A stretch of 36,986 nt of DNA from an uncultured Clostridia bacterium (GTDB taxonomy: Bacteria > Bacillota > Clostridia > Christensenellales > Borkfalkiaceae): assembly GCA_947624005.1 (NCBI GenBank), contig CANQHV010000010.1, forward strand, positions 1-36,986. The letters are read 5' to 3'. Positions within the stretch are counted from its first letter, which is position 1, and each line of letters starts with the position of its first letter. The notes under the pieces are model-generated. The model saw only the letters and a list, made by a program, of their open reading frames with translations, was not told where the DNA came from and searched no databases. The position numbers and the translations under genes are program-made. Below are positions 16,181 through 24,497 of this stretch, piece after piece.

Positions 16181-16842
16181 CCGCGTATTTTCCTTATCGC
16201 GTAAGACATATCGTCCGCGCCGAACACCGCGCTTCCCGCGACAAGCACGTTTGCGCCCGCCTTTTTTATCGCTTCGGCGTTGTTCAAGGTTACGCCGCCG
16301 TCCACTTCGATATCCATATCGGGTCTGCCGATACTTACGGCATATTCGCGCGCCTTTTTGATTTTTTCAAGAACTTCGGGAATGAATTTCTGCCCGCCGT
16401 AGCCCGGAAAAACCGACATCAGAAGCACCATATCGCATTGAGGGAATACGGGAAAAATGTTTTCGACGGGCACGTCGGGGTTTACGACCGCCCCGCACTT
16501 CACGCCGAAACTTTTAATATATTCGAGCGTTTCCGCAAGATAATCGGGCGAAATGCGGCGGCAGGCGCCGTAATGCACGGTTATTATATCCGCGCCCGCG
16601 TCCGCGAAAAACTTTATCTGGGTTTTGGGGTGCTCTATCATAAGGTGAACGTCGAGGGCAAGCTTTGTAAGCGGGCGTATGTTTTTAACCATCTGCCCGC
16701 CGAAAGTTATCGGCTCGACGAACGACCCGTCCATAACGTCGCAGTGTATAAGGTCCGCGCCCGCGCCCTCTACGGCGCGCACCGCCTCGCCCATTGCGGA
16801 AAAATCAGCCGACAGTATGCTCGGCGCAACTTTGATTTGCAT
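16177..16842 (-). CDS. rpe: Ribulose-phosphate 3-epimerase
   Basis: Rpe interconverts ribulose 5-phosphate and xylulose 5-phosphate in the pentose phosphate pathway. It has 221 residues forming a TIM barrel. The catalytic and metal residues are in the expected places: APSILSADF at the N-terminus, His33 and Asp35 (HCDVMDG), His66 (DVHLM), MSVFPGYGGQKF and EVDGG near 180. The start at 16842 has GGGAGG upstream. In Bacillus prpC, prkC and rsgA lie between rlmN and rpe; here only 19 bases separate rlmN from rpe. Confidence 0.97.
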   Translation of the reverse strand: MQIKVAPSILSADFSAMGEAVRAVEGAGADLIHCDVMDGSFVEPITFGGQMVKNIRPLTKLALDVHLMIEHPKTQIKFFADAGADIITVHYGACRRISPDYLAETLEYIKSFGVKCGAVVNPDVPVENIFPVFPQCDMVLLMSVFPGYGGQKFIPEVLEKIKKAREYAVSIGRPDMDIEVDGGVTLNNAEAIKKAGANVLVAGSAVFGADDMSYAIRKIRG

Positions 16843-16861
16843 ATTTACCTCCCGATAATTT

Positions 16862-17926
16862 TTACTTTCGTTCTCCGCGGAAGCCGTCGTCTGCTCCGCC
16901 CGATATATACGAATTTCTGAGCTGTCCGCAAGCCCCGCCTATATCCGAACCCATCGAACGACGCACCGTCGCCGAAAGCCCGCCCTTTACAAGCTCCGCC
17001 GCGAACGCGTAGGCGCGGGCTTTGGAAACGGCGGCAAGATTGCGTTCCTTTACCTCGTTCAGGCGTATAAGATTGACATGGCAGGGTCTGCCTTTCAGAA
17101 GCTTTATAAGCCCCTCCGCATTCTCTTTCGCGCAGTTTTCGCCGCCTATAAGCGAATATTCGAATATATACCGCCTGCCCGTCGCCGAAAAATAGTAATC
17201 GCACGCCTTTAAAATTTCCGAAATTTTGTACTTTTTCGCTACGGGCATAATGCGCGCCCGCCCCTCGTCCGTGGTCTGGTGCAGCGATATAGTCAGATTT
17301 ACGGGCAGATTTTCGTCGGCGAGTTTGTAAATTTCGGGCGCCAGCCCGCACGTTGAAAGCGATATATTGCGGGGGGAAATATTTATCCCGCCCTCCGCGG
17401 AAACGTTGCGCAGAAATTTTACCACGTTCCGATAGTTGTCGAGCGGTTCGCCGCTTCCCATCAGAACGATATTCGTGACCGCGCGCCTGCCGCCGCCCTC
17501 CGCCGCGTTGACGGCGAGAACCTGCGCAAGAATTTCGCCCGAAGTAAGATTGCGCACAAGCCCGCCCAGAGTGGAGGCGCAGAATTTACAGCCCATACGG
17601 CACCCCACCTGCGTGGAAACGCATTGGGTATTGCCGTACTTGTACGACATAAGCACCCCCTCGACGACGTTTCCGTCCGCAAGCCCGAACAGAAATTTTT
17701 TGGTGCCGTCCGCGGAGGTAAGCGTATTTATTATCTTTACAGGCTCGTCCTCGAATTTTTCCGTAAGTTTTGCGCGCAGTTCCGCGGGAACGGCGGGCAG
17801 TTCGGAAATTTTTCTGCCCTTCATAAGCCCTTCGTAAACCTGACGGGCGCGGAAAGGCTTTTCGCCGAGTTCGGACATTAAGTTTTCAAGCTCGGTAAAG
17901 CTTAAATCCTGCAATATATTCTTCAT
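16862..17926 (-). CDS. rlmN: Dual-specificity 23S rRNA/tRNA (adenine-C2) methyltransferase RlmN
   Basis: This radical SAM enzyme methylates C2 of A2503 in 23S rRNA and A37 in some tRNAs. It has 354 residues. The Fe-S motif is Cys109-x3-Cys113-x2-Cys116 (GCRMGCKFCAS). The methyl-carrier cysteine lies in GSDIGGACGQL near residue 335. MGSGEPLDNY and SLHQTTDEGR are typical. GACGQL and the overall context fit RlmN and not Cfr. It overlaps rsmB by 4 bases and is part of the long minus-strand operon. Confidence 0.97.
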   Translation of the reverse strand: MKNILQDLSFTELENLMSELGEKPFRARQVYEGLMKGRKISELPAVPAELRAKLTEKFEDEPVKIINTLTSADGTKKFLFGLADGNVVEGVLMSYKYGNTQCVSTQVGCRMGCKFCASTLGGLVRNLTSGEILAQVLAVNAAEGGGRRAVTNIVLMGSGEPLDNYRNVVKFLRNVSAEGGINISPRNISLSTCGLAPEIYKLADENLPVNLTISLHQTTDEGRARIMPVAKKYKISEILKACDYYFSATGRRYIFEYSLIGGENCAKENAEGLIKLLKGRPCHVNLIRLNEVKERNLAAVSKARAYAFAAELVKGGLSATVRRSMGSDIGGACGQLRNSYISGGADDGFRGERK

Positions 17927-19143
17927 TTTCTTGTAAAAACCGCGATATAGAACCCCGCGCCGAGGGATATGTGCGGCAGAAACTGCAAGCCGTAGCGCGC
18001 CTTTCTGTGCGCAAGCGGCGACGTGACTTCCGCAACCGAAAATTCGGGATTCTGCGCCAAAAAGCGGTGCGCAACGCTGTCGTTTTCTTCGGGGAGTACC
18101 GAACAGGTCGAATAATACAGTCTGCCGCCCCTCTTTACATACCGCGAACAGTTCGAAAGTATTTTAAGCTGAATTTCCGAAAGCGCGGCGATATCCTCTT
18201 CCTTTCTGAAAAGTTTGACGTCGGGGTTTTCGCATATGACCCCCGTCCCCGAACACGGACAATCGCACAGCACGCCGTCGAATTTTTCGCAAAATTCGGG
18301 CATATATACCGAACTATCCGCCGTTATAACGTCGATATTGTCCGCGCCCATACGCTGTTTATATGCTTTTATAAGCCCCGCGCGGTGCGGATGCAGTTCG
18401 CACGCGGTAACCTTGCCGCACTTGCCCGCAAGCAGTACGCTTTTGCCGCCCGGAGCGGCGCACGCGTCCAGAAGTTCGCCGCAGGGCGCGACTATATCGC
18501 AGATGGCTACGGAACCTGCGGACTGAAAGGTGTAATCGCCCGCAAAAAAGCCGTCGTCGCGGGCAAAATGCCCGAATATATACACGTTTTCAAAGGGCGT
18601 GTCGGTGTGTTCGCGCGCAAGATACTTGTCCGCGTTACGCACGAAGCGCACGCATACTCCCGCCGACTGCGCGCCGAGAATTTCGGCCGCTTCGGACTTG
18701 TAACTGCGCTTTACGCGCTTATAAAGCCACAGCGGCGCGCTCGCTTCGACAGCCGCGCGTTCGCTTGAATTTTCGGGCGGCGGCGGCAGGGTATAGCTCC
18801 TTAAAAACGCGTTCACAAACCCGCTTTCGCCCGCCTTTCCGAGTTTTTTCAGAAGTTCCACCGCGTTATCCGCGACGGCGTGGGGCGCGACGCGCATAAA
18901 TTCGAGCATATAAAGCGCGATTTTCAGAACAAGCCGCGACGCGCTTTTGGGTCGGCGCGCGCAGTTGCCCGAAATTATATACGAAAGGTATATATCCTTT
19001 TCCAGAACGCCGTAGCACACGCGGGTGGTGCGGGCGATATATTTTTGCTCGCACGGGGTTTCGGCGAGCGCCTGTTTTAAGTATTTGCCCCCCGAATATA
19101 CCGCGTTCAACACAAAATAGGGGTCGGCGAGCGGGTTAGTCAA
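17923..19143 (-). CDS. rsmB: 16S rRNA (cytosine-967-C5) methyltransferase RsmB
   Basis: This SAM-dependent rRNA m5C methyltransferase has 406 residues, a little under the usual 430-450. An N-terminal NusB-like helical domain (about 1-130) precedes a Rossmann-fold methyltransferase domain with DACAAPGGKSVLLA (SAM binding) and the two active-site cysteine motifs DCPCSGTG and YSTCSVLPEEN. It overlaps fmt by 8 bases at the start and rlmN by 4 at the end, so coupling is tight. Confidence 0.96.
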   Translation of the reverse strand: MTNPLADPYFVLNAVYSGGKYLKQALAETPCEQKYIARTTRVCYGVLEKDIYLSYIISGNCARRPKSASRLVLKIALYMLEFMRVAPHAVADNAVELLKKLGKAGESGFVNAFLRSYTLPPPPENSSERAAVEASAPLWLYKRVKRSYKSEAAEILGAQSAGVCVRFVRNADKYLAREHTDTPFENVYIFGHFARDDGFFAGDYTFQSAGSVAICDIVAPCGELLDACAAPGGKSVLLAGKCGKVTACELHPHRAGLIKAYKQRMGADNIDVITADSSVYMPEFCEKFDGVLCDCPCSGTGVICENPDVKLFRKEEDIAALSEIQLKILSNCSRYVKRGGRLYYSTCSVLPEENDSVAHRFLAQNPEFSVAEVTSPLAHRKARYGLQFLPHISLGAGFYIAVFTRK

Positions 19144-20059
19144 GCACGTCGCCCGCCTTTATTTTTCTGCCGTTTATAAAGTCGCGCGCGCACAGCTTTT
19201 TGCCGCCCGCGGGCAGTACTTCGTATATCTCCACCGCGCCGTCGCCGCACGCCACCGTAAAACAGCCCGCCTTGGGCGACAGCGACAGCACCTCGCCGCA
19301 CTTTCCCGCCGCCTTTTGCGGGGCGGGGCGGGCGGAGAGAATATTTAAGATATTCCCGCCGTGCATACAGTACGCGAGAGGTTGGGGGTTGAGAGCGCGG
19401 ACGGCGCGGCAGATTTCCTCCGCCCCGCGCGAAAAGTCGAGCTTCGCGTCCGCTTTCGTGATTTTTTTGCAGTACGTCGCGTCGGGTTCATGTTGCATAA
19501 GAAGTTGCGGCTCGCCCTCTTTAAGGTATTCGACCGCTTCCGCCGCCGCCTCCGCGGACAGCGCGGAAAGTTTAGCCGCAAGCTCGCCCGCGTTCATTCC
19601 GTCCACGGCTATGCGCTTTACAAGCATTATGTCGCCCGTATCGAGTTCGGGCTCGGTGCGCATTACGGTGACCCCCGTGTACTCTTCGCCCGCGAGTATA
19701 GCCGACTGAATGGGCGACGCGCCGCGGAACTTGGGCAGCAGAGAAGCGTGCAGATTCCACACCCCGCGCGCAAAAACGCCGAGTATTTCCCGCGAAAGAA
19801 TCTGACCGTAGGCGCAGGTTATCATTACGTCCGCGCCGAGCGCGCGCAATTCGTCCGCGTGCTCGCTTATTTTGGCGTAACCGAAGGTCTTTATGCCGAC
19901 CGATTGCGCAAACTTTTTTACGGGCGTGGGCGTTACAATTTTTTTTCTGCCCTGCGGTCTGTCGGGCTGGGTCACAACCGCAACCACGTCGGCGACTTTT
20001 GTAAGTTTTTCAAGCGTGGGCACCGCGTATTCTGGCGAACCCGCAAAAACTATCTTCAT
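19136..20059 (-). CDS. fmt: Methionyl-tRNA formyltransferase
   Basis: Fmt formylates initiator Met-tRNA using 10-formyl-tetrahydrofolate. It has 307 residues. The N-terminus MKIVFAGSPEYAVPTL and the catalytic/folate motif HASLLPKFRGASPIQ (Asn and His in WNLHASLLP) are diagnostic, followed by TGVTVMRTEPELDTGDI and the C-terminal tRNA-binding domain. Its start overlaps the def stop by 4 bases, the standard def-fmt pair. Confidence 0.98.
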   Translation of the reverse strand: MKIVFAGSPEYAVPTLEKLTKVADVVAVVTQPDRPQGRKKIVTPTPVKKFAQSVGIKTFGYAKISEHADELRALGADVMITCAYGQILSREILGVFARGVWNLHASLLPKFRGASPIQSAILAGEEYTGVTVMRTEPELDTGDIMLVKRIAVDGMNAGELAAKLSALSAEAAAEAVEYLKEGEPQLLMQHEPDATYCKKITKADAKLDFSRGAEEICRAVRALNPQPLAYCMHGGNILNILSARPAPQKAAGKCGEVLSLSPKAGCFTVACGDGAVEIYEVLPAGGKKLCARDFINGRKIKAGDVLD

Positions 20060-20520
20060 TTATCCTCCGCGGGCAAATCGTAAATTCTGTCCGCCTTGTC
20101 GGTATATAAAATCCCGTCGAGGTGGTCGCACTCGTGGCACACCGCGCGCGCGAAAAAGCCCGAGGCGGTAAGCTTGTGCTTTCTGCCGTTTCTGTCGCGG
20201 TATTCCGCCTTTACTTTTTCGGGACGTCTGACCTCGCCCTGCTTGCCCTTGACCGAAAGACAGCCCTCGGGACCAGTCTGTTCGCCCTTTTCGTAGACTA
20301 TGCGGGGGTTTACAAGCTCGAAATACCCCTCTTCGACGTCTATAACCACCGCCCTTACCGGCACGCCTATCTGGGGCGCGGCAAGCCCCGCGCCGTTTTC
20401 GGCGCGCACGGTTTCGCGCATATCGTCAAGAAGGGAAAAAAGCTCCCCGTCGAATTTTCTGACCTCGGCGCATTTTTCGCGCAGAACGGGGTCGCCCGTC
20501 TGTACAACGTATCTCTTCAT
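20056..20520 (-). CDS. def: Peptide deformylase
   Basis: Def removes the N-formyl group from nascent proteins using a metal ion. It has 154 residues, typical of the short (type 1-like) enzymes. All three motifs are present: GAGLAAPQ (43-50), EGCLS (85-89, metal ligand Cys87) and HECDH (129-133, ligands His129 and His133, catalytic Glu130). The start at 20520 follows AGGAGAACGA. It sits between priA and fmt as in Bacillus. Confidence 0.98.
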   Translation of the reverse strand: MKRYVVQTGDPVLREKCAEVRKFDGELFSLLDDMRETVRAENGAGLAAPQIGVPVRAVVIDVEEGYFELVNPRIVYEKGEQTGPEGCLSVKGKQGEVRRPEKVKAEYRDRNGRKHKLTASGFFARAVCHECDHLDGILYTDKADRIYDLPAEDK

Positions 20521-20529
20521 TTCGTTCTC

Positions 20530-22701
20530 CTATGAAAGATTGGCGGGGTTTTCCTCGACGTACACAAGTACGGACGTCCCCGTATTTTCGGCGGCAATTC
20601 TGTAAATTTCCGCAAGGTGTTTGTCGGATTTCAGGCGCATAAGCGTCTGGTAGCGCATCTTGCCCTGTATCTTTTTTACGGGCGAATGCATCTTGTTCAG
20701 AAAGAGGAACTCGTCGGGGTCGCGCGCGCGTATGTCCTCTATCGCAAAGTACACTTTTTTAAGGACGTCCAACGCCTTTTTGTCGTCGGCGGAGGTGACC
20801 ATAACGCGGCAGATTTCCGAATACGGCGGAAAAGCCGTGGCTTTTCTTACCTGCACTTCGTTTTCGAAAAAGCCCTTATAGTCGTAATTTACGGCGTATC
20901 TCAAAATATAGTTTTCGGGCGAATAGGTCTGCAAAACCACCTTGCCCTTTTCGCCCGCGCGCCCGCTTCTGCCCGCGACCTGCGTTATAAGCTGAAAGGT
21001 GCGCTCGCCGCTTCTGTAATCGGAAAAATACAGGCTCATATCGGCGTCGATTATGCCCACAAGCGTGACGGACGGGAAATCGTGACCCTTGGCTATCATC
21101 TGCGTTCCGACCAATATGTCCGCCTCTTTCGCGGCGAACCGCGACAGAATTTTATAGTGCCCGTCCTTGCCCGAAACGGTGTCGTTGTCCATTCTTATGA
21201 TACGCGCCGCGGGGAACATCTCTTTAAGTTCGGCTACTACGCGCTGAGTGCCCGTGCCGCCGTAGCGTATGTGCCTGCCCCCGCATTCGGGACAGGCGGA
21301 AAGCATTTTGTACCTTGCGCCGCAATAGTGGCATTTAAGGCAGTCCTCTTCGCTGTGATAGGTAAGCGCGACGTCGCAGTCGGCGCACTTCGCGACGTAC
21401 CCGCAGTCGCGGCATATCACTTTTTGCGAATACCCGCGCCTGTTTAAAAATATTATCGCCTGATTGCCGCTTGCAAGCGTGCTTTCGAGTTCGTCGCGCA
21501 AAGCTTTCGAAAACGCCGACGAATTGCCGCGGCGGACTTCCCTTTTCATATCCGCTATTATTATTTCGGGCATCGGTTTTTTGTTTATGCGCTCGGTGAG
21601 GGTTATAAGGTTGTATATGCCCTCTTTCGCCGCCAGATAACTTTCGACGGACGGCGTTGCGCTGCCGAGAATAAGCTTACAGCCGTTGTACCGCGCGCGC
21701 ATAAGCGCGATATCCCGCGTGGAATAGCGGGGCGCGGACTCGCTGACGTAGGACGAATCGTGTTCTTCGTCCATAATTATAACGCCTATGTTTTCGAGCG
21801 GGGCGAACACCGCGCTCCTTGCGCCGACCGCGATTTTCGCCTCTCCCGAGCGCAGCCGCCACCATTCGTCGAACCTTTCGCCCGCGGACAGCCCGCTGTG
21901 CAGAATCGCCGCCTCGCCGCCGAAACGCGCGCGGAGTTGCGAAAGCATCTGCGGCGTAAGCGAAATTTCGGGCACGAGAAAAATCGCGCTTTTGCCCTTT
22001 TTTATAACGTCGGCTATGACTTGAAGGTAGATTTCGGTTTTGCCGCTTCCCGTAACCCCGTGTATAAGACTTACCGTCTGACGGCTGTTTTCTATCGAAT
22101 ATATTGCGTCTTTTTGCGCTTGGGTCAGAATTTTCGGTTGATAATCGGGCGATATGTAGGGCGCGGGCGCGCGCTGAATTTGCCGCCTTTCTTCCCTTAC
22201 CGCGCCCTTTGCGACAAGCGCGTTTACAGCCGCCCGTCCGAATTTCGCACACAGCGACGAAAACTCTTCCTCGCCCCGCTCCGAAATATATAAAAGCGCC
22301 TCTTTCTGCTTTTTCGCCGATTTGCCGAGCGCGACGTCCGCCGTCGCGAAAACCGCGAAATTTTTATACGCTTCGCGCACCTTTCCCGTCCGCATTTCCG
22401 AGGGCAGAAAAAGGCGGAGCGAAGCGGCTTTCGGCGTCGCATAGCGCGCGGAAATGCTTTCGCTCAAAGCAAGGCACTCGGGGACGAGCGCGGGCGTTTC
22501 GTCGAAAACCTTTATTATACTTTTAACTTTTTCGCTCGGGTATTCGCTTACGTCTGAAACGCCTATTACGAATCCGTCCGAAATCCTGCCGCCGAAAGGC
22601 ACCTTGACGCGGCAACCCGCCTCAACCCCGTCGCCGCAGGAATATTCGAAGATTCTGTCTACCCGACTGTGGGCGATATCCACTATGACTTTCGCAAACA
22701 T
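20530..22701 (-). CDS. priA: Primosomal protein N' (replication restart helicase PriA)
   Basis: PriA recognises abandoned forks and reloads the replicative helicase. It has 723 residues. An N-terminal 3' DNA-binding domain (FAKVIVDIAHSRVDRIFEY) precedes the helicase core with Walker A GVTGSGKTEIY (near 220) and DEEHDSS. The zinc-binding insert shows CRDCGYVAKCADC, CLKCHYCG and CPECGG. The C-terminal core GRSGRAGEKGKV is present. Coding begins at ATG 22701, just after an intergenic hairpin, and no Shine-Dalgarno sequence is visible, which is unusual for this operon. In Bacillus coaBC precedes priA; it is absent here. Confidence 0.98.
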   Translation of the reverse strand: MFAKVIVDIAHSRVDRIFEYSCGDGVEAGCRVKVPFGGRISDGFVIGVSDVSEYPSEKVKSIIKVFDETPALVPECLALSESISARYATPKAASLRLFLPSEMRTGKVREAYKNFAVFATADVALGKSAKKQKEALLYISERGEEEFSSLCAKFGRAAVNALVAKGAVREERRQIQRAPAPYISPDYQPKILTQAQKDAIYSIENSRQTVSLIHGVTGSGKTEIYLQVIADVIKKGKSAIFLVPEISLTPQMLSQLRARFGGEAAILHSGLSAGERFDEWWRLRSGEAKIAVGARSAVFAPLENIGVIIMDEEHDSSYVSESAPRYSTRDIALMRARYNGCKLILGSATPSVESYLAAKEGIYNLITLTERINKKPMPEIIIADMKREVRRGNSSAFSKALRDELESTLASGNQAIIFLNRRGYSQKVICRDCGYVAKCADCDVALTYHSEEDCLKCHYCGARYKMLSACPECGGRHIRYGGTGTQRVVAELKEMFPAARIIRMDNDTVSGKDGHYKILSRFAAKEADILVGTQMIAKGHDFPSVTLVGIIDADMSLYFSDYRSGERTFQLITQVAGRSGRAGEKGKVVLQTYSPENYILRYAVNYDYKGFFENEVQVRKATAFPPYSEICRVMVTSADDKKALDVLKKVYFAIEDIRARDPDEFLFLNKMHSPVKKIQGKMRYQTLMRLKSDKHLAEIYRIAAENTGTSVLVYVEENPANLS

Positions 22702-22711
22702 AGTTTAAATT

Positions 22712-22743
22712 GCGCGCGGCGTATTCCGCCGCGCGCCTTTTTC
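22712..22743 (+). terminator. Hairpin between rpoZ and priA, terminator-like on the opposite strand
   Basis: A 10-bp GC-only stem (22712-22721 with 22727-22736, loop TATTC) is followed on the plus strand by CTTTTTTC. It is therefore oriented as a terminator against antisense transcription, not for the minus-strand operon. On the operon strand the hairpin would sit about 10 bases upstream of the priA start. Confidence 0.55.
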
Positions 22744-22963
22744 AATCTTTTACGTACTTGATTTTGCCCGAGGCAATCTCGCGGCCCGCTATCGAAAGCT
22801 CTTTATCGACGTGTTCGTCCAAAGCTTTCGGCGCGGACTGTTCTTTTTCGATTATCTGGCGCGCGCGTTTGGACGCAACCACGCACAGCGCGTAGCGCGA
22901 AATTTCTTCGCCGCCGTCGCTTAATTTTTCGATAAGTAAATCTACGGGGGGGTCGTTAATCAT
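22742..22963 (-). CDS. rpoZ: DNA-directed RNA polymerase omega subunit
   Basis: Omega assists RNA polymerase assembly. It has 73 residues from ATG 22963, chosen because AAAAGGAGAAAAA directly precedes it; a start at 22981 would read through that site. The motif EEISRYALCVVASKRARQI is the core of the family (usually YxLvxvaakRArqi), and the partner DLLIEKL precedes it. It overlaps the end of gmk by 8 bases. Its small size and position between gmk and priA agree with Firmicute rpoZ. Confidence 0.93.
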   Translation of the reverse strand: MINDPPVDLLIEKLSDGGEEISRYALCVVASKRARQIIEKEQSAPKALDEHVDKELSIAGREIASGKIKYVKD

Positions 22964-23522
22964 TTTTTCTCCTTTTTTCAAGCGCTATCGCGCTTTCTAT
23001 CTCTTCGACGGCGCGTTCAAGCTCGTCGTTTACTATTCTGTAATCGTACTCGCCGCTTTTCGACAGCTCGTATTCCGTTCTTTCAAGCCGCTCTTCTATC
23101 TTTTTCACGTCCTCGGACCCGCGCGACAAAAGCCTGTTTCTCAATTCCTCGCGGCTGGGCGGAAGTATGAATATAAGCAGCGCGGCGGGGTGGGATTTTC
23201 TGACCGCAAGCGCGCCGTCCACGTCTATTTCGAGTATGACGTCGCTTTTTTTAAGCTTTTCGTCCACAAACTTTTTCGGGGTGCCGTAAAAGTTGCCGAA
23301 GTGTTCCGAGTATTCGAGAAACCCGCCCTCTTTTATGCCCTTTGCAAACTCTTCGCGGCTTAAAAAGAAGTAAGATTTTCCGTTTTCTTCGCCCTTTCGC
23401 GGGGGTCGTGTCGTCGCCGAAACCGAAAGCGCGTAATTTCCGCGCGCCAAAAGCCTTGTCACTATGGTACCCTTGCCAACGCCCGAGGGACCCGACAGGA
23501 CGATAAGGAAGTTATTCGACAT
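22956..23522 (-). CDS. gmk: Guanylate kinase
   Basis: Gmk phosphorylates GMP to GDP. It has 188 residues. The P-loop is GPSGVGKGT (11-19). Typical lid and GMP-binding segments are SVSATTRPPRKGE, YFFLSREEF and YGTPKKFV, and VILEIDVDGALAVR is the conserved central strand. It overlaps yicC by 11 bases and rpoZ by 8, so the order yicC-gmk-rpoZ is tightly coupled. Bacillus has the small remA gene between yicC and gmk; it is missing here. Confidence 0.98.
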   Translation of the reverse strand: MSNNFLIVLSGPSGVGKGTIVTRLLARGNYALSVSATTRPPRKGEENGKSYFFLSREEFAKGIKEGGFLEYSEHFGNFYGTPKKFVDEKLKKSDVILEIDVDGALAVRKSHPAALLIFILPPSREELRNRLLSRGSEDVKKIEERLERTEYELSKSGEYDYRIVNDELERAVEEIESAIALEKRRKND

Positions 23523-24384
23523 TCTGCACCTGCTCGCGGACTTTTTCTATTTCGTTTTTGCCCCCGAGCCCGAGCCGCGTAATCTCCAAATCGTTGGATT
23601 TTGAACATATGGTGTTCGTTTCGCGGTTGAATTCCTGCACAAGGAAGTCGAGTTTTCTGCCCACCACGTCGCTTTTGCATATCTCGCGGAATTGCGAAAT
23701 GTGCGAACGCAATCTTGTCAGTTCTTCGTCGATATTGCACTTGTCGGCAAACAGCGCCGCCTCCTGCAACAGCCTCGCCTCGTCGTAATTTTCGCCGTCG
23801 AGGATTTTGCGCATCTTCGCTTCGAGCTTTTCGCGGTAGTTTTCCGAAACGAGCGGCGCGCGCTTTGAAATAGCGTCCACCGTTTTTTCTATCGCGTCCA
23901 TTCTCGACAGCATGTCCTTTTCGAGCTTCGCGCCCTCTGTTTTCCGCATTGCGTTAAGCCTGTCGAGCGCGGTATCAAGCGCGGCGGCGAGAGCCTTTGA
24001 CAGCTCGTCGTCAAGCCCCGTGTTCTCTTCCGCGCGAAGTACGTCGGGGAAGCGTAAAATATTCGAAACGGTCACGTCGTTCTGCGCCCCGAACAGCTGT
24101 TCGGCGCGCTTTGCCGCCGCGACGTAGCCTTTGGCGAGGTTTTCGTCGAAGTACAGCGTTTTTTCGCGCTCGCGCTTGTCCGAAAGCGAAATATACACGT
24201 CGGCATGTCCGCGCGTCATCTTTTCGCGGACGGCGGCGCGTATAACGTCCTCCGCCGCCGCAAATACCCGCGGACTTTTTACGGCGACGTCGAGATAGCG
24301 GTTGTTTACCGTCTTTATCTCGACAATAAGCTCTATGCCGCCGCTTTTGTATTCGCCTCTGCCGAAACCCGTCATACTAAGCAT
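23512..24384 (-). CDS. YicC/YloC family endoribonuclease
   Basis: This 290-residue protein has the signature N-terminus MLSMTGFGRGE and the C-terminal DUF1732 segment LDFLVQEFNRETNTICSKSNDLEI. E. coli YicC is reported to be a ribonuclease that acts with other factors in small-RNA decay; the Bacillus orthologue is YloC. It is the first gene of a 10-gene minus-strand run (yicC-gmk-rpoZ-priA-def-fmt-rsmB-rlmN-rpe-thiN) and has a good promoter about 45 bases upstream of its start. Confidence 0.95.
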   Translation of the reverse strand: MLSMTGFGRGEYKSGGIELIVEIKTVNNRYLDVAVKSPRVFAAAEDVIRAAVREKMTRGHADVYISLSDKREREKTLYFDENLAKGYVAAAKRAEQLFGAQNDVTVSNILRFPDVLRAEENTGLDDELSKALAAALDTALDRLNAMRKTEGAKLEKDMLSRMDAIEKTVDAISKRAPLVSENYREKLEAKMRKILDGENYDEARLLQEAALFADKCNIDEELTRLRSHISQFREICKSDVVGRKLDFLVQEFNRETNTICSKSNDLEITRLGLGGKNEIEKVREQVQNVE

Positions 24385-24426
24385 TGTTTTTCCCTTTTTT
24401 TACTATGTAAAAACTTTTTCCCATAC

Positions 24427-24455
24427 ATTATAACAGCCCTTGCCGAAAAAAACAA
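24427..24455 (-). promoter_or_regulatory. Sigma-A promoter of the yicC-thiN operon
   Basis: On the minus strand this reads TTGTTT (24450-24455), a 17-bp spacer, TATAAT (24427-24432). It is the only clear promoter before the 9-kb gene run, which has overlaps or short gaps throughout. Confidence 0.65.
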
Positions 24456-24497
24456 CTAAAAAGCCCCGGAATTTGAAAAGGTTTGAAATTTGCTTTT

